A program made the position numbers and the translations under genes. A stretch of 64,000 nt of DNA from Anaerolineae bacterium (GTDB lineage: Bacteria > Chloroflexota > Anaerolineae > Aggregatilineales > Aggregatilineaceae): assembly GCA_027494015.1 (NCBI GenBank), contig JAOSJP010000001.1:751073-815072 (forward strand), given 5' to 3'. The notes beneath the pieces were generated by a model that ran no database searches, was not told the origin of the DNA, and saw only the letters and a program-made list of their open reading frames with translations. Numbering within the stretch: position 1 is the first letter of the stretch; every line of letters starts with the position of its first letter. This document shows positions 30,443-39,110 of the stretch, in pieces.

Positions 30443-31369
30443 GCCAGCGACAGCGCGACCATCCCGCGCCGCGCTTCGTCCAGGCGGCGCGCGAAATGGT
30501 CCGGTTCGGGCGGCGCGTCGGGCAGCCCCACCTGCTCGATCAGGTACGACGCAGCGGCGCTGGCGCGGCAGGCCGCCTCCTCGATCCCGGCATCCCACGC
30601 GGCGACCAGCGCCCCGCAGAACGCATTCCCCGCGCCGACGGTATCCACCACCGCCGTTTGCACGGCGGGCACATGCACGCCCCGCCCTTCGACCAGATCC
30701 CAGACATCCGCGCCGCGCCCGCCGCGCCGCAGCGCCAGCACCCGGCACCCCAGGTCGCGAAAGCGGGCGACCATCGCGCGATCGTCATCGGTCCGCACCA
30801 GCCGCGCCGCCTCGTACCAGTTGGGCGAGAAAATCTCGCACGCGGTCAGGATGGCGCGCAGCTCGTTGTCGCTCAGCGGCCGGTCCGGCGGCTTGAACGG
30901 TTCCAGGCTCACCCGCCGCCCCTTCGCCAGCAGGTCCGCGGCGAACATCAGGCTGGGGCCCGGATCGTCGGGGGTGAATGCCCCAGTGAAACGTCTGCGC
31001 AACGTGATAGTCCGGCGGCAGCGCGTCCCAGTTCCGCGCCAACTGCACGCCCAGCGTCCGGGTCGGAACGCGCCAGACCTGCGTGCGCCGCCCGTCGAAC
31101 TCCGTGATCTGCCAGGCGCGGGGCGTGGGGTGCTTGGTCTGGCGCACGCCGCCCAGATCGATCCCCGCCGCGCGCAGTGGCGCGAGCGCGTCCGGCGGCA
31201 GGTCGTCACCGACGCCCGCCACCAGCCCGACCGGCTCGCCGCGGCCCCAGGCAGCGGCCATGCCCCAGGCCGTCTGGGGACCGCCGCCACCGAGCGCGCC
31301 CATCTGCGTGGCACCGTCCGGAAATACGATGTCGTCGAGGATGATACCGAAGGCCACATGCCGGATCAC
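30439..31369 (-). CDS. PfkB-family kinase-like protein, Mak32 type (GAGN, one frameshift)
   Basis: About 309 residues. Start GTG 31369 with GGAGGC upstream; it reads IRHVAFGIILDDIVFPDG, parallel to the kinase at 27845, so the two are paralogues. The frame shifts near 30975. The signature is VDTVGAGNAFCGAL, again with Asn for the catalytic Asp. It is the last gene of the long nucleoside operon. The family assignment is firm; activity is open. Confidence 0.82.
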
Positions 31370-31382
31370 CGGATCGCCTCCT

Positions 31383-32281
31383 TCATGGCCGCGCCAGCCG
31401 CAGCTCGACCTCGTCGCGGGTGGGCAGGCCGCCGCGCGCGCCGCGATGCTCGACCTGATCGCCGCCGCCGCGCTGGCAAAGGCCAGCGCCTCCGGCAGCT
31501 CAGCACCGTCCAGACGCGCCGCGATCAGCGCCGCGTGGTAGCAGTCGCCCGCGCCGGTTGTATCGACCGTCACCGCCGGGTGGGCTTTCTGGCTGACCGG
31601 CTTGCGCATCCCCGCCGCGATGCCGCTGGACCCGCGCTTGCCGTCGGTCAGGATCACCCACTGCCCCGGCTGCACCAGCCGCTCGATCGACGAGACACCG
31701 AGTAGGGCCAGGCTGTCTTTCGTCACGAACACGACATCGGCCACGGCCACCGCCTCGCGCAGCTCGTCGCCGCCCATAGGCACCGTGGACTCGACATCCA
31801 GCGCCAGCTCGCCGCCCGATTCGAGCGTGGCGCGCCGGAGCTGGCCGCACCACACCGCGTCACGCGGGTAGGTATACACCACGCGCGCCTGGCGGGCCAG
31901 CGCCGCCTGCTCATAGGTCAACGGCGCATTGTAGATCGGCCACCGCGGGATCACGATCGCTCGCTGGCCGCGCGGCTCGGTCATCACCACGGTGAAAGGC
32001 GTCGTCTCGCCGGGCAGCCGGACCACACCCTCCGGCTCGACGTGCCAATCGATGAAATCCTCGATCAGCATCTCGCCGTCGGCATCGTCGCCCACCCAGC
32101 CGATATAGCTCGCGCGCAGCCCCAGCCGGGCGGCGGCGCAGGTCGCATTGGCGATGAACCCGCCCGGCAGCTTTTCAACCGGCAAGGCCGGATATTTGTC
32201 GTCGGCCAGCGGCAGGCGTTCCACCTGCAGCACCATGTCGTACGCCAGGCCACCCACGCCGATGAAATCGAACAGCGCCAT
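31383..32281 (-). CDS. PfkB-family ribokinase-like kinase (GAGD, late frameshift)
   Basis: About 299 residues. It opens FIGVGGLAYDMVLQVERLP, has PGGFIANATCAAARLG in the substrate lid region and a normal catalytic signature VDTTGAGDCYHAAL. A base error near 31455 disrupts the tail; the repaired frame ends GLPTRDEVELRLARP at TGA 31383-31385, 14 bases before the next start. It starts 9 bases after the nucleoside hydrolase. Likely phosphorylates ribose, or a nucleoside, released by the adjacent hydrolases. Confidence 0.85.
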
Positions 32282-32289
32282 AAGCCCGG

Positions 32290-33265
32290 TTACACCTGCA
32301 TCGTCTTATACAGCAGTTCTTTCCAGCGGCGGGCGTCGATCTCCCAGCAGACGGTGATGTGCGGCTCGCCGCGCGCCACCACCGGCGCCCACATGGCGAC
32401 ATTGGCCGTGTCGTAGGGCGTCACGCCGCACTGATCGACGACCGTCATCCCGCGCGTGTACGTGCCATCGCATTCCACCTCGACGTAATGCGTGCTCTGG
32501 CGCGTGCAGATCGTGGGATCGATCGCGATGGCCATCGCCACCGGGTCCGGCAGACCCAGGCCCGGATCGCCCAGCCAGTTGCGGCTGGCTTCCAGCGCCG
32601 AGTAGTTGCAGTCGATGGCGAAATGCGACAGCGGCGTATCGATCACCTCTTTGCAGGTGCGCATGTCGTCGTCGGTGAGATTGGCCTCGGCGCGGCACAG
32701 CTCCCAGCCAACCATCTCGATCGGCAGGCCGGAACGGAAGCACACGCGCGCCGCTTCCGGATCGCACCAGATGTTGTACTCGGCGGCGGGCGTGATGTTG
32801 CCCACCACGTTGGCCGCGCCGCCCATCACCACGCAGCGCGACACGTTCTCGACGATCTCCGGCGCCTGGCTGACGGCCAGCGCCACATTCGTCATGGGGC
32901 CAAGCGTGACCAGCATGATCCCCGGGTTGGCCTTGATCGTCTCGATCAGCACCTCCACGGCGTGGCCCTCGGCGGGCGGCGTCTGGGCCTGGTAGTTCAT
33001 CCCGCCCATGCCGTCCGGCCCGTGGAAGAAATACGCGCGGTAGATTTCGCGCATCAGCGGCTTGGTCCGCGCCGTGATAAACCGGCACGTTCTTGCCGCA
33101 AAGCTCGACCGTGTAGCGGGCGTTGACGCTGCCCTGCGCGACCGGCATGTTCCCGGCCACGACCGTGATCGCCTCGACTTCGATATCGGGCGTCTGCAGC
33201 GCCATCATGATCGCTACAGCATCGTCGGAGGCGGTATCGGTGTCAATAATCATTTTTCGGGTCAT
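32290..33265 (-). CDS. Nucleoside hydrolase, IUNH family (one frameshift)
   Basis: About 323 residues. Cleaves the N-glycosidic bond of ribonucleosides. The calcium-binding start is [18 protein letters not shown], where the family usually has DTDPGxDDA. Further motifs: [35 protein letters not shown] (metal-ligand Asn/Asp) and the late [11 protein letters not shown]. The frame shifts near 33075. ATG 33265 has AAGGAG 12 bases upstream. Fifth from the end of the minus-strand operon, counting the two PfkB genes after it and the second hydrolase before. Confidence 0.87.
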
Positions 33266-33310
33266 GAAACGCGTTCTCCTTGTAGGGTCACAGGCCAACC
33301 GGCAGCGGCG

Positions 33311-34251
33311 TCAGGTGAGCCGGTCGAGTTCCATCGCCACCAGGCGCTCGGCATCCACGCCGACGCAGACCGTCACCAGCGGGCGGCCCTGCCAGGGCGC
33401 CAGCGGGCGCTCGCCGTTGCCGGGCCAGGTCTTGCCGCGGCTGATGCCCTGCGTCTCGACGCGCACCGGCCAGCGCTGCGCGGTGAACAGTGACGGATCG
33501 ATGGCGCAGGCCACCGCCGACGAAAGTCGTGCACGTAGATCCCCTGGATGCCGTAGCTCTGCTCGAAATAGGCGCGGTAGTGCGGCACGATCCGGCTGAT
33601 GTGCCGCGCCAGCGGGTTATCCGCCTGGGCATAGCGGTCCAGGTGGGCGGGCGTCAGGTGGACCCGGTGCGTCACGTCCAGGCCGACCATCGTCACCGGC
33701 CATTCTGCGCCGAACACGACATCCGCCGCTTCGGGATCGTTGTGGATGTTGGCCTCGGCGGCGGGCGTGGCGTTGCCGGGGCACAGGGCGTTGCCGCCCA
33801 TCAGCACGACCTGCCGGACGTTGACGGCAATCCGCGGCTCCAGCCGCAGCGCCAGCGCCACGTTCGTCAGCGGCCCCAAGGGCACCAGCGTGATCTCGCC
33901 GGGCGCCGCCATCACCTGCTCGACGATGAATTCCGCCGCCGATCCGGGCCGCGCCTGCCCGGCGGGCGGCGGCAGGTGCAGGTTGCCCTGCCCGTCGTCG
34001 CCGTGCACGAACGCGACGCCGCCCCCGAACGACCCGGCCAGCGGGTGATCGGCGCCCTTGACCACGGGGATGTCCGTCCGCTCCGCGATTTCGAGCAGGC
34101 GCAGCGCGTTGGTCGTGGCCAGGTCCGTGTCCACGTTGCCGAAGATCGTCGTCAGGCCGATCACGTCCAGCTCCGGCGAGCGGAGGGCGAAGAAGATCGC
34201 CATCGTATCGTCTACGCCGGGGTCGGTGTCGATGATGATTCTCTGAGCCAT
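33311..34251 (-). CDS. Nucleoside hydrolase, IUNH family (late frameshift)
   Basis: About 313 residues. Classical motif DTDPGVDDTMAIFFAL, then VPLGPLTNVALAL, VLMGGNALCPGNATPAAEAN and HNDPEAADVVF. The frame shifts near 33525; the repaired chain reads IYVHDSSAVACAIDPSLF, the family's C-terminal active-site region with VHD, and stops at 33311. ATG 34251 follows GGGGGAG with short spacing, 9 bases after the psuG stop. Closest to pyrimidine-type hydrolases by overall pattern, but specificity cannot be fixed. Confidence 0.88.
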
Positions 34252-34260
34252 CGCTCCCCC

Positions 34261-35172
34261 TTACGCCTGCGCCACAGCCTGGGCAATCCGCGCCCCGACG
34301 CGGGCATTGTTCACCAGCGCGGCGATGTTGGCGGCTTGCGAGCGCCCGCCGGTCAGCTCCAGCACTTTCGCCAGCACAAACGGCGTGACGGCCTTGCCGT
34401 GAATCCCGGCAGCGTCGGCCTGGCGGGTCGCCTCGGCGATGGCCGCTTCCGCCTCATCGACCGGCAGCGCGTCCGCTTCGGGCACGGGCACCGCCACCAG
34501 CGTCCCGTGCGCCAGCCCGAGCCGGTCGCGGGCGGTGACAATCGCCGCGACCTGCTGGGGCGTATCGACGCGCTGGTCGACCGGCAGCCCGCTCGAACGG
34601 CTGTAGAAGGCGGGCAGCGTGTCGCTCTCGTAGCCGAGCACGGGCACGCCCTGCGTTTCCAGCACTTCGAGCGTCAGCGGCAGGTCGAGGATCGACTTCG
34701 CCCCGGCGCACACCACCGTGATCGGCGTGCGGCCCAGCTCGATCAGGTCCGCCGAGATGTCGTCAGGATGGCCGCGATGCACGCCGCCGATCCCGCCCGT
34801 GGCGAAGACTTTGATCCCGGCCATGTGCGCCACGATCATCGTCCCGGCGACGGTTGTCGCGCCGTGCTGGCGCAGCCCGACCACGATCGACAGGTCGCGC
34901 CGCGAGCACTTGCGCACGCGGTCCTGGCCCAGCCCGGCCAGCATCTCGATCTCGTCCTGGCTCAGCCCCACCTTCACCTGCCCGTCGATCACGGCAATCG
35001 TCGCCGGGATCGCGCCTTCCTCGCGGATGGCGGCTTCCATCGCCAGCGCCGTCTCGACGTTGGCCGGGTAGGGGAAGCCGTGCGTGATCAGCGTTGATTC
35101 CAGCGCCACGACCGGCGACCCGGCCAGCAGCGCGGCGCTCACTTCGTCCGAAAGCAGGAAATCAGTATTCAT
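34261..35172 (-). CDS. psuG: Pseudouridine-5'-phosphate glycosidase
   Basis: Intact, 303 residues, the normal family length. Cleaves pseudouridine 5'-phosphate to uracil and ribose 5-phosphate. The catalytic Glu lies in VALESTLITHGFPYP, a conserved block is GATTVAGTM, ATGGIGGVHRG follows, and the Schiff-base Lys lies in CAGAKSILD. Start ATG 35172 overlaps the yjbQ stop in ATGA, so the two are translationally coupled. A PfkB kinase two genes upstream could supply the phosphorylated substrate as PsuK does. Confidence 0.93.
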   Translation of the reverse strand: MNTDFLLSDEVSAALLAGSPVVALESTLITHGFPYPANVETALAMEAAIREEGAIPATIAVIDGQVKVGLSQDEIEMLAGLGQDRVRKCSRRDLSIVVGLRQHGATTVAGTMIVAHMAGIKVFATGGIGGVHRGHPDDISADLIELGRTPITVVCAGAKSILDLPLTLEVLETQGVPVLGYESDTLPAFYSRSSGLPVDQRVDTPQQVAAIVTARDRLGLAHGTLVAVPVPEADALPVDEAEAAIAEATRQADAAGIHGKAVTPFVLAKVLELTGGRSQAANIAALVNNARVGARIAQAVAQA

Positions 35173-35576
35173 CCGGCCATCACTTTCACCTGGACGTGCC
35201 GCTGGCGCGGCCCGTCGAACTCGTAGAATAAGATGCTCTGCGACCCGCCCAGCAGCAGGCCGCCGTTCTCCACAGCGAGCGTGATGCTGTGCCCGATGAT
35301 CGCGGCTTTGATGTGACCGGCGGCGTCGGCGGGCGTGTCGTACTGGTGCTTGAAGTCCACGCGCGTGGGCACCAGCCGGCGCAGATCGTCGATGATGTCG
35401 TCGGGCGTGGTCGGGTCCAGCGACGAATTGACCGTCACGGCGGCGGTCGTGTGCGGCACGATCACCGCGCACAGCCCGGCCTGGATCCCGCTGGCGCGCA
35501 CGGCGTCGCGCACCTGGGCGGTGATGTTCACCAGCGCGTCGCCGGGCGGCGTCTGAATCGTCACGGTGCTCAGCAT
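35169..35576 (-). CDS. YjbQ/UPF0047 family protein
   Basis: Intact, 135 residues. Family blocks: GLCAVIVPHTTAAVTVNSSL, FKHQYDTPADAAGHIKAAII-like, then GGLLLGGSQSILFYEFDGP with the conserved His/Glu/Asp set. Proteins of this family have been reported to show thiamine-phosphate-synthase activity, but their physiological role is unsettled. Placed between the kinase (7-base overlap) and psuG (ATGA overlap), it is firmly part of the operon. Confidence 0.88.
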   Translation of the reverse strand: MLSTVTIQTPPGDALVNITAQVRDAVRASGIQAGLCAVIVPHTTAAVTVNSSLDPTTPDDIIDDLRRLVPTRVDFKHQYDTPADAAGHIKAAIIGHSITLAVENGGLLLGGSQSILFYEFDGPRQRHVQVKVMAG

Positions 35577-36523
35577 GGGTAGTTTACCTCGTCTCCCGCG
35601 TGTTGAAGGATCGCCATCACATCGGCGCAGGACGGCGCGTTGCGCCCCGCCCCGGCCCGGCCAACCGCCGCCGCGCCCATCGCGTTCGCCAGCCGGCCGC
35701 AGTCCGCCAGCGCCAGCCCGCCAAGCAGGCCCGCCACAAACGCCGCGTCGAAGCAGTCGCCCGCCCCGGACGTATCGACCACCTGGGCCGGGTAGCCCGG
35801 CAGCGCGATCGCGCCGTCGCGGGTGAGGATCGTGCAGCCCGCCGGGCCGCGCTTGACGACCAGCGTCGTCGGGCCGCTCGCCAGCAGGTACGCGGTGGCC
35901 GCCTCGCCGGTCCGGCCCTCGCTCACCAGCGGCACCTCGTCCTCGGTCATCAGCAGCAGCGCCGATCGCGCCACCACGCGCCGGATGATCTCCGGCGGCA
36001 CGTGCGCCAGGAATGGCCCGGCGTCCAGAAACACGGGCGTGCCCACGGCCGCCGCCCGGTCCAGGCCGCGCAGCGCCATCGGCATGATGCGCGGCTCGGC
36101 CAGCGTGTAGCCTTGCAGGAACACCGCGTCCGCCCCGGCGATGCACGCGTCCAGCCCGTCGGGGTAACGTACCTCCGAACCGGCGCCATAGTTGCCGATA
36201 AACGTGTGCTCGCCGGACGCGCGGTCGGTCAGCGCGATCACCAGCGTGGACGACGACCCCGGCATGGCGACGACAAGCGCCGTATCCACGCCCTCGGAGC
36301 GCAGCCCGTCCAGGATCAGCGCGCCGAGCGCATCCTCGCCGACGGCGCCCGCCGCCGACACATCCAGCCCCATGTGGCGCGCGGCGATCATGAAGTTGGC
36401 CGCGCCGCCCGGCTCGATATGCCGCTCCGGGCTTTCCTGGTGATGGCCCGGCTGGACCGGCAGCGTCACCGGCAGGATCACGTCGAGCACCAGGTCACCG
36501 AGCGAAACGACGTGCGGGGCCAT
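35570..36523 (-). CDS. PfkB-family kinase (GAGD), candidate pseudouridine or nucleoside kinase
   Basis: Intact, about 317 residues. It opens VVSLGDLVLDVILPVTLPVQ, has the lid motif EPGGAANFMIAARHMGLD and the full catalytic signature VDTSGAGDCFDAAFVAGLLG. ATG 36523 lies 2 bases after the stop of the ADP-ribosylglycohydrolase-family gene; a TTG two codons earlier is the alternative. Position next to that enzyme resembles E. coli YegV next to YegU, and proximity to psuG suggests PsuK. Sequence alone does not decide. Confidence 0.88.
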   Translation of the reverse strand: MAPHVVSLGDLVLDVILPVTLPVQPGHHQESPERHIEPGGAANFMIAARHMGLDVSAAGAVGEDALGALILDGLRSEGVDTALVVAMPGSSSTLVIALTDRASGEHTFIGNYGAGSEVRYPDGLDACIAGADAVFLQGYTLAEPRIMPMALRGLDRAAAVGTPVFLDAGPFLAHVPPEIIRRVVARSALLLMTEDEVPLVSEGRTGEAATAYLLASGPTTLVVKRGPAGCTILTRDGAIALPGYPAQVVDTSGAGDCFDAAFVAGLLGGLALADCGRLANAMGAAAVGRAGAGRNAPSCADVMAILQHAGDEVNYPC

Positions 36524-36525
36524 GG

Positions 36526-37540
36526 TCAACCCCGCCGTTCGATCAGCCCCAGCAGCCCATCCGCGATCTGGGGGACGTGGTACGCCGCGAACACCTCGTC
36601 GGCATCCAACCGGCGCGTGATCGCCAGGTCAATCGCGGCCATGCCCTTGAACGCGCCCGCCATCGCGCAGGCAATCGCGCCCACCGTGTCCGCGTCGCCG
36701 GACAGGTTGGCCGCGTAAATCGCGGTCTGCCGGGGATCGCCATCCGCCATCGCCAGCACGCCGAACGCCGCGCCGACCGTCTCCGGCACGGAGAGCGAGG
36801 TGCCTATCTCGTCGTAGATCCGGCGCAGGCGCGCGATGTCGTCGCCGGAACCGCGCGCGATGTCCACCGCCATCTGAATCCGGCGCGACACGGACGGGGC
36901 CCAGCCAGGGGCGGCCCTTCGACCGGCCCAGCTCCGCGCCCATGATCCCCGCGGCGATCACGCTGTCGAGCGTGGCGCCCTCCACCACGGCCACCGCGAT
37001 CGCCGCCGCGACCGCGCACGCGCCGGAGATGGCGACGTTGGTGTTGTGCGTGGGCACGCACGCGATCTCGGCGTCGGCAATTGCGCCCAACGGATCGCCG
37101 GGGTGCAGCAGGCCCACCGGGGAGATGCGCATCGGCGCGCCGTTGGTATCGCCCCAGGTGCCGGTCGTGCGCGGATCCTCACCACGCTTCAGCGCCTGGA
37201 CGCCGCGCCGCGTGCTCGGCCCCACGTAGGGCGAGGTGTCGCCGCCCACGCGGTCGTACCACGCGATGATCGCCTCGACGCTGGCTTCCAGTGTCACCCC
37301 GCCGTGCTCGATGAACGCGCGCGCCAGCGAGAACGCCTGCTCCGGAGTCGTCGGTGATGCGCCCCGCGGGCAGCCCGTGATGGACCGGGTGATCCGCCGG
37401 GCCGGGCAAAAGTCCGTGATCCAGCCGCCGTAAGCCTGCCACGTCTGGTCCGGATCGAAATAGGCGGGCATTCCCCAGGCATCGCCCAGCGCCTGCCCGT
37501 ACAGTCCACCCAGAATCTTATCTTTCAACAACACAACCAC
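36526..37540 (-). CDS. ADP-ribosylglycohydrolase-family protein, YegU-like (frameshifted)
   Basis: About 338 residues in the DraG fold. The N-terminus ILGGLYGQALGDAWGMP is the family's G..GqAlGDa.G block; TWGDTNGAPMRISPVGLLHP and THNTNVAISGACAVAAAIA follow; the metal site is NLSGDADTVGAIACAMAGA in the last third. Frame shifts near 37350 and 36880-36900. Start GTG 37540 or, with better spacing to the GGGAG at 37542-37546, TTG 37531. Family members remove ADP-ribose or cleave ribosyl compounds. Here the pairing with a PfkB kinase and a nucleoside transporter points to a small-molecule substrate. Confidence 0.83.
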
Positions 37541-37632
37541 TCCCTACCACGAAAGAAACAGGCACAAGGCGGAAGGACATATCGCGCTGCGCCCCTCCGC
37601 CAAACTCGTCACACTGGTCGAACGGGCGCCGC

Positions 37633-39072
37633 TCAGCCAGGCGCCTCCCGGCGCTGGTGGCGCATCAGGTACTGGCCGCCCAGGACCAGCCACAAGGCGA
37701 TCCCGGCGACCAACCCCAGGATGATCCCCAGGACGATCGATTGATCCTTGAGCGATGTCGTGCGCAGGTACAGGCCGAACAGCAGGCCCAGGTACAGCCA
37801 CAGCGTCAGCGACGATGCCGCCGCGCTGGCGAGCACCTGCCGCCCGATGCGCTCCACGTGGAGCATGAACGGCAGGTTGATGCCGATCAGCGCCAGCGAG
37901 AACGCGCCCACCGCCGCCCCCAGCGGGTACGCCGTGTCGGGGCCATCGAACCCGTTCGGCGCGGCGAACATGCTCAGGCTGATGATCACGCCGAACACGG
38001 CCAGCATCGCCAGAAACATGTGCAGCACGCTCAGCCGCTGGATGGCGCCCCAGAACACGGCGTCGAAGCCTTCACCCTCAGCCGAGCGCAGCGTCCGCAC
38101 GCGCGAGGTGAGCTGCGATTGCAGCGCGTAGATCACCAGCGCCATGACGGTGGCCAGGAACGGCAGCATTTGCGGAAGCTGCGAGGGGGATGTCCAGCGA
38201 GCCGACCCGGTTCGACAGCGCGTCGAAGAAGCCGAAGACGAGCGACGCGAACCCGGTCCCGACGGGGTGCCCGCCGCCCAGGTAAGGCGTCGCCAGGGCG
38301 ATGAAGCCGCGCCCGGATGTCATATCGCGCTGGAAGAACGTGAGGTAGCCCATGCTCATGTGGATGCCGCCCAGACCGGCGAACACCCCGCTGATCACCA
38401 GCGCCAGGTACCGGATCCGCGTGACGCGGATGCCGACCGACGCGGCGGCTTCGGGGTTCTGGCCCACGGCGCGCAGGTGCGTGCCGGTCGGCGTGCGGTA
38501 CATGAAATACCACACCACCGCGACCGACAGAAACGCGATCCACGTCATCACGCTCTGGTTGTCGAAGATCCGGAAGAAGAACGAGATCACCGGGATGTCG
38601 AGCAAGAACTCCGGCAGTTGGACGAAGGGCATTCGCAGGCTCGCCAGGCTGCCTTTCGTGTTGCCGCGCTCGCCGGTCAGCTCGAACATGATCGCGATTG
38701 TCGCCGCCGAGCCGAGCACGTTGAGCGCGATGCCCGACAGGATCAGGTTGGCCTTGAGCTTGAGGTGGAAAAACGCCAGCAGCAGGGCCATGAGGATCGC
38801 CATCAGCACGCCCATCACCATGCCCAGCCACGGGCCGATATCCGCCCCGTGGACGCGCCAAACCAGGTCTGGGCGTAGGCGCTGAAGACCACGCCCGTGA
38901 AGGCCGAGACCAGCATGGTGCCTTCCAGGCCGATGTTGATCACGCCCGCCCGATCCGAGATGAGCGCGCCCAGCGAAGGCAGCAGAATCGGCGTCGTCAC
39001 GCGGAGAATCGAGGCCAGAAAAGCCGAGCTGAAGATCCCCTGAAGGACGCTCTCGAACAGCGTGTTATCCAT
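37633..39072 (-). CDS. BMP-type ABC transporter permease, with C-terminal four-helix extension (frameshifted)
   Basis: NupQ-like inner-membrane permease. Its N-terminal core (ILRVTTPILLPSLGALISDR; GVINIGLEGTMLVSAFTGVV) is typical, followed by LKANLILSGIALNVLGSAAT, the GTHLRAVGQNPEAAASVGI cytoplasmic coupling segment and GMGYLTFF-like helices. Frame changes occur near 38835 and 38185. The normal last helix is LPFLATVMALVIYAL; the frame then runs on about 150 residues with four more helices (HMFLAMLAVFGVIISLSMF and three others). Such an extension is not part of the usual family. ATG 39072 lies 40 bases after the upstream permease. Confidence 0.82.
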
Positions 39073-39110
39073 GTGCGACCTCCTGCGCGTTGGGTGCCAA
39101 ACCGCCTCCG

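Noticed and set aside
33490..35097. 535-residue plus-strand ORF across two genes
   Set aside because: Antisense of the nucleoside hydrolase and psuG genes, caused by high-GC codon use.
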